Source of the DNA: Opisthorchis felineus
Lineage: Eukaryota; Platyhelminthes; Trematoda; Opisthorchiida; Opisthorchiidae
Direction: 5' to 3'
DNA: 64,000 bases
Assembly (NCBI GenBank): GCA_004794785.1
Contig: SJOL01000844.1
Span: 1-64,000, forward strand
Positions within the stretch are counted from its first letter, which is position 1. The number at the start of each line of letters is the position of its first letter. The notes under the pieces are model-generated. The model saw nothing but the letters and a program-made list of their open reading frames with translations, ran no database searches and was not told where the DNA came from. A program made the translations under genes and the position numbers. Below are positions 12,901 through 24,000 of the stretch, one piece after another.

Positions 12901-15900
12901 TGCTGTTCGTGATACAACCCAGCCAGCCTCATTCAACCACTGGACCCTGATAGGAGTTGAGCTTTTTTTGGAATTCCTGATACATATTTCCACGTGTTCC
13001 AACCACTATCCATCCCGGCGCCAGGTAAGGCTCAGCGTGCGCGTACACCAGGAAGCATAATGGATCCGGGAAGTGGAGGGAAACGAAGACGCTGGAGGTT
13101 TACATTCGCATAATTCCCGTTTGAGCGGTCCTGTTCCTGTCTTGTTTCAGTTTTTCTGGTGATTAGACATCACAATCCAAAGCGCTAAACGCGAGTCTCG
13201 CTTTTATTGGAGCTCAGCAGCAGTGTATATCCTAGGCTCCACCGGAACTTGAGCCCGGGCACCTGACATAAGAGCCGACCGTCGTGCCCCTATTCAACCA
13301 GCGCACGCTGGATGCACCTGAACTTTCACGTCTAAACATGCTTAAACGATGTGATTGGTTTGTTGAGCGCAGCGTTCAAGCGTCCGTGGCGCTACCTTAC
13401 TGGGAAATCCAGACAGGTTGGTCAGCCAATCAACAGAACCACGACGACACAAGACAGGACTGGTGCTCCCAACCCGAAACTTTTCACCTCGTTCGCTACA
13501 TCTTGACTTCTTGTCAAGGCATCTTCGTTGGCACTTTAACATGAAGAGCCACACCCTGATCGAGCTATACCAATGCGTAAATCTTGTCCACTCTTTTTTC
13601 AGCAATTTTGCAACCTAACTGGATAAACGATGAATGTCAACTGTTACAGATACTGGTAGTGACATAAAAAATCATTGTTAGTTCTTCGGCTACCCCCACA
13701 TTTCACTCGTATGTCGTAATTGGCTTTGCTGTATTTGCCAGACATCAAACAGTTCGTACGACACTGGTTGCCACGACATCGAGGTCTTCCTCCTCGATGT
13801 GGTTCGGTCAGATACAAAGAGACTCCTGGACTTTTACCTTATGTGAACTCGCGAAAACGCTACTCAGCCAACACAATTCAAACCCCAAGTACGCGGATCA
13901 GGCTGGTAGCTCTCAAACGTTTCGGCACTAGTCGGTGTGTTGGTACCTTTCGGTAAGTGATCTATTGATTTGTTATTGGTTGCAGTGTTCATATTCTGGC
14001 CAAATTAATTTGGAGTTAGTCTGTTCATTGTCTTTCTCACCCTGTTTTGCTTGCATTATGATTAGTGCCTTGGACTTCTCCCAAGGGAGCGTAATGCGTC
14101 ATATCCATCTGAGGTTTTAGCTTGAGTGTTTTAGCGTGACCGAGGCGAACACTCATTATGTATGAATATGATTTGCTTGCTTAACCTGGCGTGGTCGACT
14201 GGTGGTTTTTCTAGGTTGCTCCCAAGTCACACTACGCTTTCTCCGGAATGCAGGTTTATACACATTATCACCGTTTGCTTAAAATACACTATTGAGCCTG
14301 TAGGGCGTTTTTGCACCCTGAAGTACCCAAACTCAAAGTACCACTTCTTTTATCAAATGTTTTATGGTATTCTCCACAGGTGTCCGATATGTCCTCGCCG
14401 TTGCCACAGACTGAACCGCCTACGTCTTCATTTGACATCCGCCCATAGGGAGTTACTCGCGTCGGCGACTGAGGATTCCTCCAAGCTGTCTTTGGAAGAA
14501 CGTTCTAGTAAACCGCCGACTATTTGCCACCAGTCTACTTCGGCTAACTCACCGGCATCCTGTGCCGAGTCGTCCTCGAAGACTATGCTATTCCTGTTGC
14601 ATGTGGACGAGGGGAATTCTCGATCGACCTCAAGGGTAGCAAACAGTTCGCGAAACAGGTCACGGATTCTGACATGTACTTATTGTGGGAAACACTTCCA
14701 ACGGCCAAAGTTTTTTACGGATCACCAAACTTTGTGTCAGCAGGTTTGTTTTTGCCGCTACTTTCAGGTCTTTGATTTCGGTCGGATGTGCTGTTTGCTC
14801 AACTCTCGTAAAGTCTCAGTTCTTTTTACTGTTGGATGGTCTGTAATTAGAGTGTTGGTCTGATTTGTACGAGCTTCGAAGGATTATGCGTAGGCCAGTG
14901 AATACAAAGGACCAATTGTTGCTCCGGAACGCCAACATGAACTAGAAACTTTGCTGCTCCTTCCAATGATGGACTGTCATCTGTTTCCGGCTTATCACCT
15001 CGCATTACGCCGATGGATACCCGCACACATTGGACGAGGCCACTTGTGGTTTGTGCTGAGACGCATGTACATCCACCCGAACTCCATGTACCCGGTATAA
15101 ACCTGAAGGACTAAGATCGAAGGGTCCACAGGAGAGGGTAGTTCTAAAGCCATCAGTATGGTCAACTGGTGGCCGTAATTATCATTTCAATTGAGTACAA
15201 CTGAATAGTTCAGCATCACAGTGAATGTGAATGGCTATCTGGTAGCTCGCGCCACTCAGGACATGCATCCCAGGTTCATACATATGTCTAGCCAGTTCCA
15301 GTCATTATTCAGTCTACTCCATACAACGGTGATTACAGAAAGTCACTTCTGGCACTGTTGTAGGCCTAACGCTCCGGAATATCCAGTGTATTAAGCCGGG
15401 ACTTTACTGACAAGTAAGAGAGGACTAGCAGTTGAACCCAATGGTGTTCTCTTGAGATAGACTGGGGACTGCATTACTAATAAGTCGGACCTAGAATGCA
15501 TCTGCATATCGTTCTGTAGTTAGTCATAATTTGACCCCTTCCACACGGTAGTAATTGTTAAAACTCACTTCTGTCTCCATCGTTGGCTTAGCCATCTCAA
15601 TCTCATAAAGCTAAGGTGAATCCGGTGAACTTATTCTATCAGTCGACGTTCAGTTGACGGATTACTGTGTCCGCTAATGGCCGACCAATCCAATGAAACC
15701 AGAACACACGACGCAGTCGCTGCATATCCAGCTTGTCCGATCTCCAGGCCTAACGGCGCTGAAAATACTTTGCACACTTCAGCTCTCTGACTCGAAGTTG
15801 TCGATCATTGAATTGACGGATCCAGTTCCTCCTAATCGCCATTTGTGCTTCCGCTTCCCAATTCGCGAGGTCCTCGTCAGTAGCATTCAGACTTTCGGCT

Positions 15901-18900
15901 AAGGATCTAGGTGTCGAAGCTTTTCTTTGTCAGCTTCCCGCTTCTTCATGTACAGCTGGTCATACGCAAGCTGCTTCAGAATCCCTGTTTCCCTCCAGTC
16001 GGGGAAGATGTATCAGCTAACGGCAACATTTGATTATGATTGTGACCTCCATTCCATCATAACACGCCCTTGTTAGGCACTCGTTCACTCCAGTAAACAC
16101 CAAGTATTCGCCTAAGGTAGTGTATGCGGTAGCGGCAGCTTGGTTTCCAGTCGCAGGTTCCGGTTACTCCACACCAGTTTCTCTGGTTTGCCAAAGGGCA
16201 TGCTGGTCATGACAACACTGGATCTCGACTCACAGTCGACGTTCAAGTTAGCAGTATCCTTTCGAGGTAGCAGAAGTCCGTGCATTAGTCCAACTCCGTT
16301 TTATTCTTGATGTGCGGCGGGAGCTTTCCACGTGGCGCAAGTTAGTGCAGGATGAAAGTCTTCGGGGCTAACTGCATAGCAGCACACTGGCTATCCTTAC
16401 CCACTCTGTCCATCACCAGACTTTCAAGATAGGATTTTTAGAGACTACTTGCTCCTGTGCTCCAATGAATAATCCGTTCTGATTGATGGGATGATGAGTC
16501 AATGACAAACTCACTGAACTCGTTTTTGTTCGTCCGACGACGCCGGTAGTCAAATGCCCGAAAGTTTTCATATATCCTCTGTGTTTAGAGGCCATGTTTC
16601 TGATCGCATTGAAGTACAGTGGTTTCAGTTACTACAGCCTTCTTCACCGATGGTGAGGGGAATAAAGGAACGAGAACTACGCGTTGGAGGCAATGGGCCA
16701 ATCACCCCACTAATCTTAGTCGTTCTGCATTTCCTGTATGGTAGAGGGTCACAGAGGTACTCAGTGAAGGCGATGGCTTTGATGCAGGATCACCACTGGT
16801 TGCGTGACGTAGCCATATCTGTCGGGGTAAACAACCATTGGTTTGTCTCGTCTCGGGACCCCCCTCCGGGGAGATGGCAATTACCAGTGCGACCGAGTTG
16901 ACTGATAAGGGCTTTCATGCTTCGTTGCCATGTCATGGAATGACCGCCCCTGGATCGTCTCCATCCTATACATGGCTAGGGGATGAGGGCTCTGTGGCGG
17001 AAACGGTTCTCTGACATACGAAGTACATGGCCGAACCAACGTAACCTATGGAGTGTGACCAGCTGGTCTACCGAAAGCTAGCGACCTTTCCAGAAAGCCG
17101 TCTGGCGTACCTCAGTATCACTCATCTGATGTTCCTAACATACTCGCGTAATGCTTCGGAGGCACTGATGTTCAAATACGCAGCGGTGTTCATTTCACCC
17201 TTGACAGCTAATCTGATGCCACCTAGGTGCCGCAAAATGTCGGAGGTAGGCAAACGCTGACGTAACCCTCCCAATTCGGGAAGTGGTTTCGTCTTTCGCC
17301 AGTTTACCGGGACTTATACAACTGTCCAGATAACCAAATATACTAGCCACACATGTTGATTTTTCTGCAAGCATGAGGGTTGGGTTGGTGCAGGTGTAAA
17401 GCGAACCGTGAGTAGGAATTATTTAGATTATTCAAAATGGTTTGCATTTCTCGTGGGTCTGACACAAGATAAGCCATATCATCTGTGTACTAAATGTGTG
17501 AACGAACATCCGCGAGTATTTCGATCACCGAGTTGTTCTGGGACGGAGCACTCAAGCAGCACATAGATTACGAAGTTAAAGATGAACGGCGATAGAGGGT
17601 ATGCTTGCCTGACACGCGGATATTGTGAACTCAAGGGATACTTTGCCGTAGACTCGTACGCCTTCATAGAGCTTTTATAAGAGACAATAATTTAAACGTA
17701 ACGCCTTTCATCGCTAGGTACTGCCATAGTTTCTGACGATCAGCGGAGTGAAAACCATCTTGAACGTCGAGAAAAACGATCGTTTTTGTCGTCGGTAGAA
17801 GTGGCGCAGTTTCAGCACTTGCCATAAAGTGAAAATCTGGCCAATGTGACCCCAGTCGGAACGAAAACCAGCTTGACACTCGCGAATCTGACTCTCCTGT
17901 CGATGGATAAACCTGCGTAGGATAATACCGGAGAACACCTAGGATGTGCAATAATCAGCATAGTAATGGGTGACTCAATAATCCACGGGTTACTTACGAG
18001 AGCTGATCAAGGAATACATTTTCCGGTTGAAACAGTATGCAAAAAACGACAGCACACATATCCAGCTTACCCGCGCTTTACAGAAATGCACTACCGACAG
18101 GTATGCACTTTTCAGCGGGTGGAGCAGAGTTACATCACCATCAGCAGCAGCATCAGTGTTGGCACTGATGCTTCACTGCCGTACAACCATAAAGTTCATC
18201 TAGCCATATTTAAAGCCTTAGAGTGGGAAGAAAATAGTTGGTGAGGGAAGGGACCTAGTGCTGGCCTATGTCAAGCATACTGAGGTGCCTACACCTCCAA
18301 CCGCTCAATCAGACAACCTGGAAAGAAACTGACAGCATGAACGCCACTGACATCGATTAGCCGCCATTTCTTGCAACGCCTCCAGGCAAGCACAGGTGGG
18401 GTCACGGGGACTCCATCCTGGAAGGCGTACAACACCAACAACACCCAAACTCTTCGTGATCTCTTTCACGCCCTTCTGCCAAGTCATGCGTTGTCCACCT
18501 CGAGGTTTGCGCCATTCTGATGGAGGTACGGAGAACAACACTCGTCTCGGTAGACGGTGTTTCGGCATGCATAGCACATGACCGAGCCATCGTAGCCGGT
18601 GGTGCTGGATGTTTTCTCGGACTGAAGTACCTGCAGCACAACCAAATACCCGTTTTCTAATCACCTCGTTACTAACACGCTGACGCCATCCAAAACCAGC
18701 CACGCTTCTGAGGCATCGGTGGTCAAAAACCTGAAGACGCCTCACATCATCTGTCCGCAGAGGCCATGTCTCGCACTACCCTGTTGATCAAGTTCAGTTA
18801 ACAGCACTGACCGATCGACAGAACCGAACGCACCCTTGAAGTCAAGGAACACCAAGATTGTGGGTCGTCTGTACATGTGGCGTTGATTTAACACCTGATG

Positions 18901-21036
18901 GAGTGTGAAGATTTGGTTAATGCAGCCTCTACCCGGTAAAAATCCCGCTTGATTCTCACAAGTCTAGGTTTCGCGTGCCACCATAAGACGACGCCAGAAG
19001 CCTTGTCACAACAGAAGTCAAACTAACACCTCTGTGGTTACTACATTCACTGCGGTTACCCTTTCTGGAAATGGGCACTTTTATCAATTCACCCGAGTTG
19101 TTTGGGCGGTCTCTTTCTCCCAGATAGACCCAAATAGTCTAGGCATGCACTGGCTAAGAAACCCACCGCCATCCTTGAACAAAGCCGATGGAGGGTCGTC
19201 AGGACCAGCAGGACGATGACGCGTGAGGAGAGATGTACACTCGGATACTTTTGAGGCTGAAGGCGGCTCCATAGTAACAGTCCACCTTTCTGTCGAAGGC
19301 CAGGATTCCGCATTGGAGTTTTCTGGAGTAGATTTAAAAGGTCGCTCTTGGCTCACGCATGTGGCCTACTGCTGTTAGAGAGTTTATCTCTCCCGTTTTG
19401 AGGGTGCATAAGACAAAAGCCGGGTTAGGAATGCAATTTTCGCATACTGGACCTACGTTCACACCCAGCCAAGCATCGGCCTCACACGTGAACCAACTCC
19501 AGATAGCATGTAATCTCTTCACTTTATTAAGCGAAAGGACATATCCATACTACGGTCATACCAGCTAAAGGAGCTCTCATATTATTCTTATCTGTCAAGC
19601 CTTAGGCTTGCCTAGTAAATTTCATTCTTCGGGTTAAAACGTACGATCTTTTGTTCCCTCACCACTAGGGAAATGTCCCTGCTTCCTGGTTTCCTGCTGT
19701 CTTGCACAGTTCAGAATGATTTAGGTATCCTTTCACTTTATTGTGCTCAAGAAACGGGTCTCCCATATACAGGGTTAGGTGCTACTTACATTGCTTTCCT
19801 TGCTTCGTTATTGTTTCAAAAAGGGATTTGATAGAGATTTCGTTCAAAAAATTATTCTGAGACTATCTTATTTCCCTGAAGGGTGAACTCCCCACCCATC
19901 CCCCCACAAAAAACGGAGGAATTTTCGTGTTCTCGAAGTATTCTGTCTAAGAGACTCTTGCACGTTAACCTTTGCGAAAGCTATGCCTTGTAACATGTTT
20001 TTGGTATCTCAATATCGATGTATTTAGATATCAGCCTTTAGGCAATTGTGCAAGTCTGTCTGATTCCTATATGCTTCCTCTCATTTTAGTTGCTTCGCCT
20101 GATCCGATTAGAAAGACCATCATCCGCGGTGTTAGCAACGATCGCTGCAGGATGGCCTAGATTAATTCTTTGCTCGTCAACTATAAAAAATCGCTTCAAT
20201 TCTGCGTAGCCCGCTGCGCAAATTATTCAGATGACACTGTTGATAATTGACTCGACAAAGCTCTGATTTCAACCCATTCGCGGATAGATTATTTCGCTGT
20301 TAGTTAACCGTTTACTCATGTCAAGAAGGTGTTGTGACTAATTTAGTGCTCTTTAGGAAACCTAGATTGCTGAACACATAAAGGTTTGGTGTCAGATTTA
20401 GCTTGCTTTCTGATATGTATCGTTTTGTTCGATGTGTATCTTGAAAAGAAAACGGTGAATTCAATTACAGAATTCGACTGTTCAAACTGCTTATGTTCGA
20501 GTTTACTTTTATACGTTCATAGTAAACTTATCGAATTTGGTTTCTAGACATCTTATTCACTCTGTATGACAGTGCTTTCTATGCACACCAGATGCCCAAG
20601 CCAAGGTAGAAACCTAACGGAAATGTATTTGAGTTCTTTATAAGTAAGTACATGTTGGTGCAGTGCGGCTGCCTCGGTGCGTTTTTGTATAAAGGTGATA
20701 TTCTCTTTTTTCGCATAGAAAATCCAGGAAAAAGAGCGCCGGTTGCGTCTGCAAGCTCATCGACGTGCAGGATTTAGGGAAGATCCTGGAGTACTGGCAT
20801 CTCTTGAAACCTCTTCGACAATGGTGCGCATCCATTCAACTGTACCCTTGACACAGGATGACTTATCGGTTACCAACGCGTCAGGTGGCCGACGTTCCTC
20901 GCGATCTAGGAGTTTCAGGCAGCCGTGGGTTCCAAAACCTACACGGCGTCGGAGGACAGCAACAAGCCTGCCAGATCCTGGCACGACTTCTGAACAACAT
21001 ACGACGACATACCTTCCCAAAACATCGATTGACTAA
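764..21036 (+). CDS. multi-exon C2H2 zinc-finger protein, seven fingers
   Basis: The model has exons 764-2223, 7109-7498, 8331-8462, 11073-11208, 13742-13952, 14380-14743 and 20719-21036. All splice phases agree (0,0,0,1,2,0). Counted from the first in-frame ATG at 844 it gives about 976 residues. The first 460 are Ser/Thr/Pro/Gln-rich and look disordered, like an activation or interaction region. Seven fingers follow, spread over five exons: two tandem classical ones with a TNEYP linker, one C-x2-C-x12-H-x3-H, one C-x4-C-x12-H-x4-H, one split across an intron, one C-x2-C-x12-H-x4-H and one ending H-x3-C. The basic Ser/Arg-rich tail ends at TAA. It is probably a nuclear DNA-binding regulator, but I cannot assign an orthologue. 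The long introns carry many repeats. No AATAAA was seen close after the stop; the nearest noted is at 21723. Confidence 0.8.
3866..4040. repeat. (AAT)n microsatellite with adjoining GATGGT-rich tract
   Basis: A pure AAT run spans about 3866-3904. It is followed by degenerate GTGATG/GATGGT repeats to about 4040. Both strands give long low-complexity open frames (poly-Asn or poly-Ile), which are artefacts of the repeat. Confidence 0.95.
5723..5925 (-). repeat. tRNA-derived SINE copy
   Basis: On the minus strand it starts with a tRNA-like head: box A-like TGGCTCAGTGGTTAGAG, then box B-like ATCGTTCGAACCC at normal tRNA spacing. A non-tRNA body and an ATT-rich 3' tail follow. The body matches the copy at 9255-9435. 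It is not a functional tRNA, because the head runs straight into the body with no proper acceptor stem. Confidence 0.75.
6230..6420. repeat. diverged dispersed repeat, copy 1
   Basis: Aligns by eye with 13125-13306 in the same orientation. Shared blocks include cgagt...ttggagttca, gcagtgcatat, a cluster around tttgagcaccgg, ctgacat and cgaccagc.cg. The type of element is unknown. Confidence 0.55.
7109..7498 (+). CDS. zinc-finger gene exon: fingers 1 and 2
   Basis: The acceptor aattttag and donor ctcag|gtacct are both in phase 0. Finger 1 starts [14 protein letters not shown] and finger 2 starts [14 protein letters not shown]. Both have perfect C-x2-C-x12-H-x3-H spacing and are joined by a TNEYPHD linker close to the Krüppel type. 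This is the most canonical finger pair in the gene and the likeliest DNA-contacting module. Confidence 0.88.
8331..8462 (+). CDS. zinc-finger gene exon: finger 3
   Basis: The acceptor gtctccgcag and donor cga|gtaagt are in phase 0 on both sides. Finger 3 begins [14 protein letters not shown] and keeps C-x2-C-x12-H-x3-H spacing. The exon starts with a stretch resembling the second half of a finger (VGSIAIHKR), but the preceding exon has no matching Cys pair, so a small exon may be missing from this model. Confidence 0.82.
9255..9435 (+). repeat. tRNA-derived SINE copy
   Basis: Contains GAGGTTAGAGCGCG (decayed box A region), GTGATTCGAACCCGACC (box B), and the same body as the 5.8 kb copy: tcgg/ctaggcttggg, cttccttcgggtggcatggcagc and acagctgaacgattat. 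Box A is damaged, so it is probably transcriptionally dead. Confidence 0.75.
9700..10010 (+). mobile_element. RTE-like non-LTR retrotransposon, C-terminal remnant
   Basis: Conceptual frames contain GNCRLPG and [13 protein letters not shown]. These match the tail of the minus-strand element at 16740-17960, here in the opposite orientation. Several stops and frameshifts are present. It sits in intron 4 of the zinc-finger gene. Confidence 0.7.
11073..11208 (+). CDS. zinc-finger gene exon: finger 4 and first half of finger 5
   Basis: The acceptor gtctctgcag opens in phase 0 and the donor acag|gtgaga closes in phase 1. Finger 4 is C-x4-C-x12-H-x4-H (starts [10 protein letters not shown]). The exon ends within finger 5, just after CPTCGRTFT. 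Confidence 0.82.
11209..13741 (+). other. intron 5 of zinc-finger gene
   Basis: Interrupts finger 5. It contains the second copy of the diverged repeat (13125-13306) and an open frame near 11591-11778 that is not compatible with the splice phases. The rest shows nothing recognisable. Confidence 0.65.
13125..13306. repeat. diverged dispersed repeat, copy 2
   Basis: Partner of 6230-6420, same orientation, with moderate identity and small indels. The shared blocks end near cgaccagc.cacg. Confidence 0.55.
13742..13952 (+). CDS. zinc-finger gene exon: second half of finger 5
   Basis: The acceptor (gctgtatttgccag) needs phase 1 and the donor cg|gtaagt leaves phase 2. Joined to the exon ending at 11208, its first residues ([12 protein letters not shown]) complete a finger with exact C-x2-C-x12-H-x4-H spacing. 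The rest is basic and carries no finger. Phase 2 matches the next exon, which restores an Arg codon just before finger 6. Confidence 0.82.
14380..14743 (+). CDS. zinc-finger gene exon: fingers 6 and 7
   Basis: The acceptor attctccacag is in phase 2 and the donor cagcag|gtttgt in phase 0. Finger 6 starts [14 protein letters not shown] and has H-x4-H. A Ser-rich spacer of about 75 residues follows. Finger 7 starts [14 protein letters not shown] and ends H-x3-C, a C2HC variant. Confidence 0.82.
15690..16420 (-). mobile_element. RTE-like element C-terminal domain, degenerate
   Basis: Minus-strand frames give [34 protein letters not shown] and [17 protein letters not shown]. These follow the usual order of the post-RT domain of RTE-like elements. 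Multiple frameshifts are present. The family looks different from the 16740-17960 element and closer to the 39340-41050 one. Confidence 0.6.
16740..17960 (-). mobile_element. RTE-like element: reverse transcriptase to 3' end
   Basis: On the minus strand the RT begins with [18 protein letters not shown]. The motif A region reads [15 protein letters not shown], the motif B region [17 protein letters not shown], and the motif C box [12 protein letters not shown] (near 17450-17500). The C-terminal domain follows ([27 protein letters not shown]). Frameshifts and stops make it a non-functional 5'-truncated copy. Confidence 0.82.
18305..19020 (-). mobile_element. RTE-like element with internal deletion
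   Basis: Minus-strand frames run from RT (motif A region [18 protein letters not shown]) directly into the C-terminal domain ([37 protein letters not shown]). The fragment ends QFLSRLSD and a stop. The central RT with the catalytic DD box is missing, so the copy is dead. The tail is the same family as 32520-33160 and 46690-46990. Confidence 0.82.
20719..21036 (+). CDS. zinc-finger gene, terminal coding exon
   Basis: The acceptor cttttttcgcatag is in phase 0 and fits the exon ending at 14743. The exon encodes about 105 residues, starting with a charged helix-like stretch ([16 protein letters not shown]) and ending in a basic Ser/Arg/Thr-rich tail before TAA. It is separated from the previous exon by a 6 kb intron. 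Phase agreement and basic character link it to the zinc-finger gene, but a separate gene is possible. Confidence 0.65.
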   Translation, partial: KIQEKERRLRLQAHRRAGFREDPGVLASLETSSTMVRIHSTVPLTQDDLSVTNASGGRRSSRSRSFRQPWVPKPTRRRRTATSLPDPGTTSEQHTTTYLPKTSID

Positions 21037-24000
21037 GCTTTCTGTTTTTGGATGGCGATTTCTCTCAGCATTTCATATTCTTTGATCGTGTCTTTCATCT
21101 GTTTCTTACCCACTGATTTTTCGTAGTAGATATGCATTATTTTTGAACAAATAGACCATTTTATTCATGACAATGTTCTAAACGCACCATAAACCGTTTG
21201 GTGCTTTCGATAGATGCGTATACCTTTATTTACACTTTCTGGCGACAACAGTTACCCAAGAGATCATAACTTTGGGAGCAGGAAATAATTGCCTAGTTAT
21301 CCTCTCAGTGTGCTGCAAACAAACGCCTGTCAACCTTCATTGGAACAGTTGGAATCCTGATACATTTGAACCTCTTAGGATAGACGAAGACAGAGACAAC
21401 CCCTCTGAGCGGCCGGCTTCTCCTCCAATGGTATTCGACTCTGTGTAGTACCATTTTAAGGCAGAGCACCTTTCAAAACGCGGATTTTCGGTCAATCTCT
21501 CAAAGCTCCTTTGAAGTTTGGTGCCCTTCGGGAAGAACGACGGTACGAAACAGGCCACTCCTGGTTGGTTGGGTAGCCTCTCCGGAGAGAGATAATTATA
21601 CTTATACGGTCGAATTGCACCGTTTCTTTGCAGATCAGAGAACCCGTTCACTGCATTTTGCGTATTTTGAACCTTCAACAACAGCTGGTAATCCAGAACA
21701 ACGCAAACTGTCGGAGTTTGTCAATAAACCACACATGGCAATTGTTTATGACCGGTGTTCTTTCTACTAGCACAAGAACACAGCAGAACCAGGTCCTCTG
21801 CCCATAAAATTTCCTCTTACCTCAGGTCTTGCTCTCAATAATCAAGCAGATGCCGCATAAAACATACCTTTAGTAAATCGTCAAGTGGGTACTTGGCGAG
21901 AATACTGTGTATACTTTTGCAGATTGTGGATAGGTTACACTCAGCGGGTTTGCTACAAAGTAGCGCATGTTCATGTGATGTTTTCTCGGTTACCTATTAT
22001 AAAACGGGTTGACGACCTCCGTTGTCATTTCCCCGGTTCTGTATTTGAATATCCTTCTGGCTGTTTGTACAAACGTGTATTTTACCACTCCTTTTGTCTT
22101 AAGTGGAACATTTTTCTCCCACTAATTTCCTTAATATACACACATCTGATATCCAGATGATCACAATCAGAAGCTAGTTTTGCATTGGGTTCATAGTCTG
22201 AATCATGCTCCTTTTCATATGCATGGCAGTATGTCGAGCAGATCCCGGCATCTAGCTGAAGGATCCTTGCTCAAATGCTGCCCACGGTGAAGGCCTGAGA
22301 TCTAGCAGATGGTGTTTACGTATCTTAGACACCAACCTAACCACAGGATGGGTCCAGAGGTAAATGACCCTTGAGCGTGTGCATTGGTTCAGTCAGTAAT
22401 GAGCTCGTATCAACCGAAGTCTAAATAACGGACGCCCCCCGCCTGAGTCGGATACAGAGTAACAAACACTCCAGCCAATTGATGCGTAAGTCTAACTAGG
22501 GTATTCTGAGTTTGTCGCGCCGGATTTTTCTCTGGTTGTAGTTGTAGTGGTCTCCGCACCGAAGTACAGTGTGATGATAAGAGAAATACCAAAACCTCTT
22601 GAAAGGTGAGAGAGGCCCTTCTAGGCAAACGAACGACGCCCTCACTTTATTTACCCTCCTGGGAGGTGTCTCATACTGCAACTAGAACTAAAAGGCTATT
22701 TCCCCATACTGTGAAGAAAACGCGCTCCATTCGGGTGGTTGCCGAATGAGCTTCCAACACCTCCAGCCGACCATGTGCATCACTCAAACAACATGTTCAC
22801 CGATTCAGATATACATATTTGAGCTTATCTAGCCTCATCTGATGTATAAGTAGTAACAAATTGCATGTCAGTTGAACCTGATACGAATGGAGCTCGAATT
22901 TAAGCACATAAGAAACATTTGCCTCCTGCCTAGGCTTGACTTCGGCTTCTTCCAACCAAGTGATCGAATGCAAGACAGACAATTTGTATTTCATATTCAT
23001 AAGCAAAAGTCGATGGAGAACTTTTAGCTTAGGGGGAATTTGGTATTAGGACTGCCATTTTTCATTCGCATTTGATGTTTTTTTTACAAATTCTCGCTTA
23101 CATGTTTGTTTTGTTTCGGCCATTGTGAACACTTATTTTCGGTGATATGATCAAGCCTGTGTAAGCTTACTCAGCAAAGTTCGGCCGTTATTAACGTACT
23201 ACTACTCAGTTCCGCATTTCATCCTTGGTAGATGGTCCACCTGGGTTCTACATCCCGGAATGTTACAGAAAACGTAATAGGAGGAAAATACTTTATCTCG
23301 TGGGCGCAGTAGTATCCTTCTGGTGATACATGGACGATGTTACAAAATTGGATATTTACCGAACATTTCGTAGGTATCCACTCAGTATCGAATGTGGCTT
23401 CCTATCAAATGCATAGCTATGTGAGGAATTCAGGTGTGAGTTGACGGCAGTGGTTTCTATGTGGCACTTAGTAATCGCTGAAATACCTTGAGGTTTGTCC
23501 CAGAGGCACGTTTTCTGACCGTACATCCGAGCCATGGTTTTCACAAATCATCGTGGACTTTACAGCCATCCGCAACATCATTGCAGCGCAGCTTGTGACT
23601 GAACGTTAATATATGCTCCACAGCATCGAATCACGCGTTACTGGTGTGTGCTGGCGTGACTGCATCGAGGTCACTTCCGTCTTAACGTTAGTCATCTGCA
23701 TTCGCGACAGCGGGGAAATCTATGCGACCAGAGACTGTCAGTACAAGTCATTTTGACTGTCTCTAGCTGGAAAAGATTCATGAAGCTGTGCTGTGCTTAC
23801 CGTTCGACCGATTTGATTTAAAACTGGAAGAAACGTTACTTCCAGTTCATCATGAAGTCACAAAACATCAAATTAATGATAGTCCGTATGGACAAACTTG
23901 CGCATCTTCCAAAGTTAATAACAGATAGAATGAATGTGTGACCCTCTTAATGCCAAGGCGTAATTTACTCGAGCGCATTCCAATGTATTGCGTCCACATG

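Larger units (their letters stand above)
14744..20718 (+). other. intron 7 of zinc-finger gene
   Basis: 6.0 kb intron carrying three non-LTR retrotransposon fragments, all on the minus strand, between 15690 and 19020. The flanks 14744-15690 and 19020-20718 show nothing recognisable. Confidence 0.65.

Noticed and set aside
21337..21681. 114-codon minus-strand open frame
   Set aside because: No recognisable domain and no convincing splice sites; possibly an unlisted repeat.
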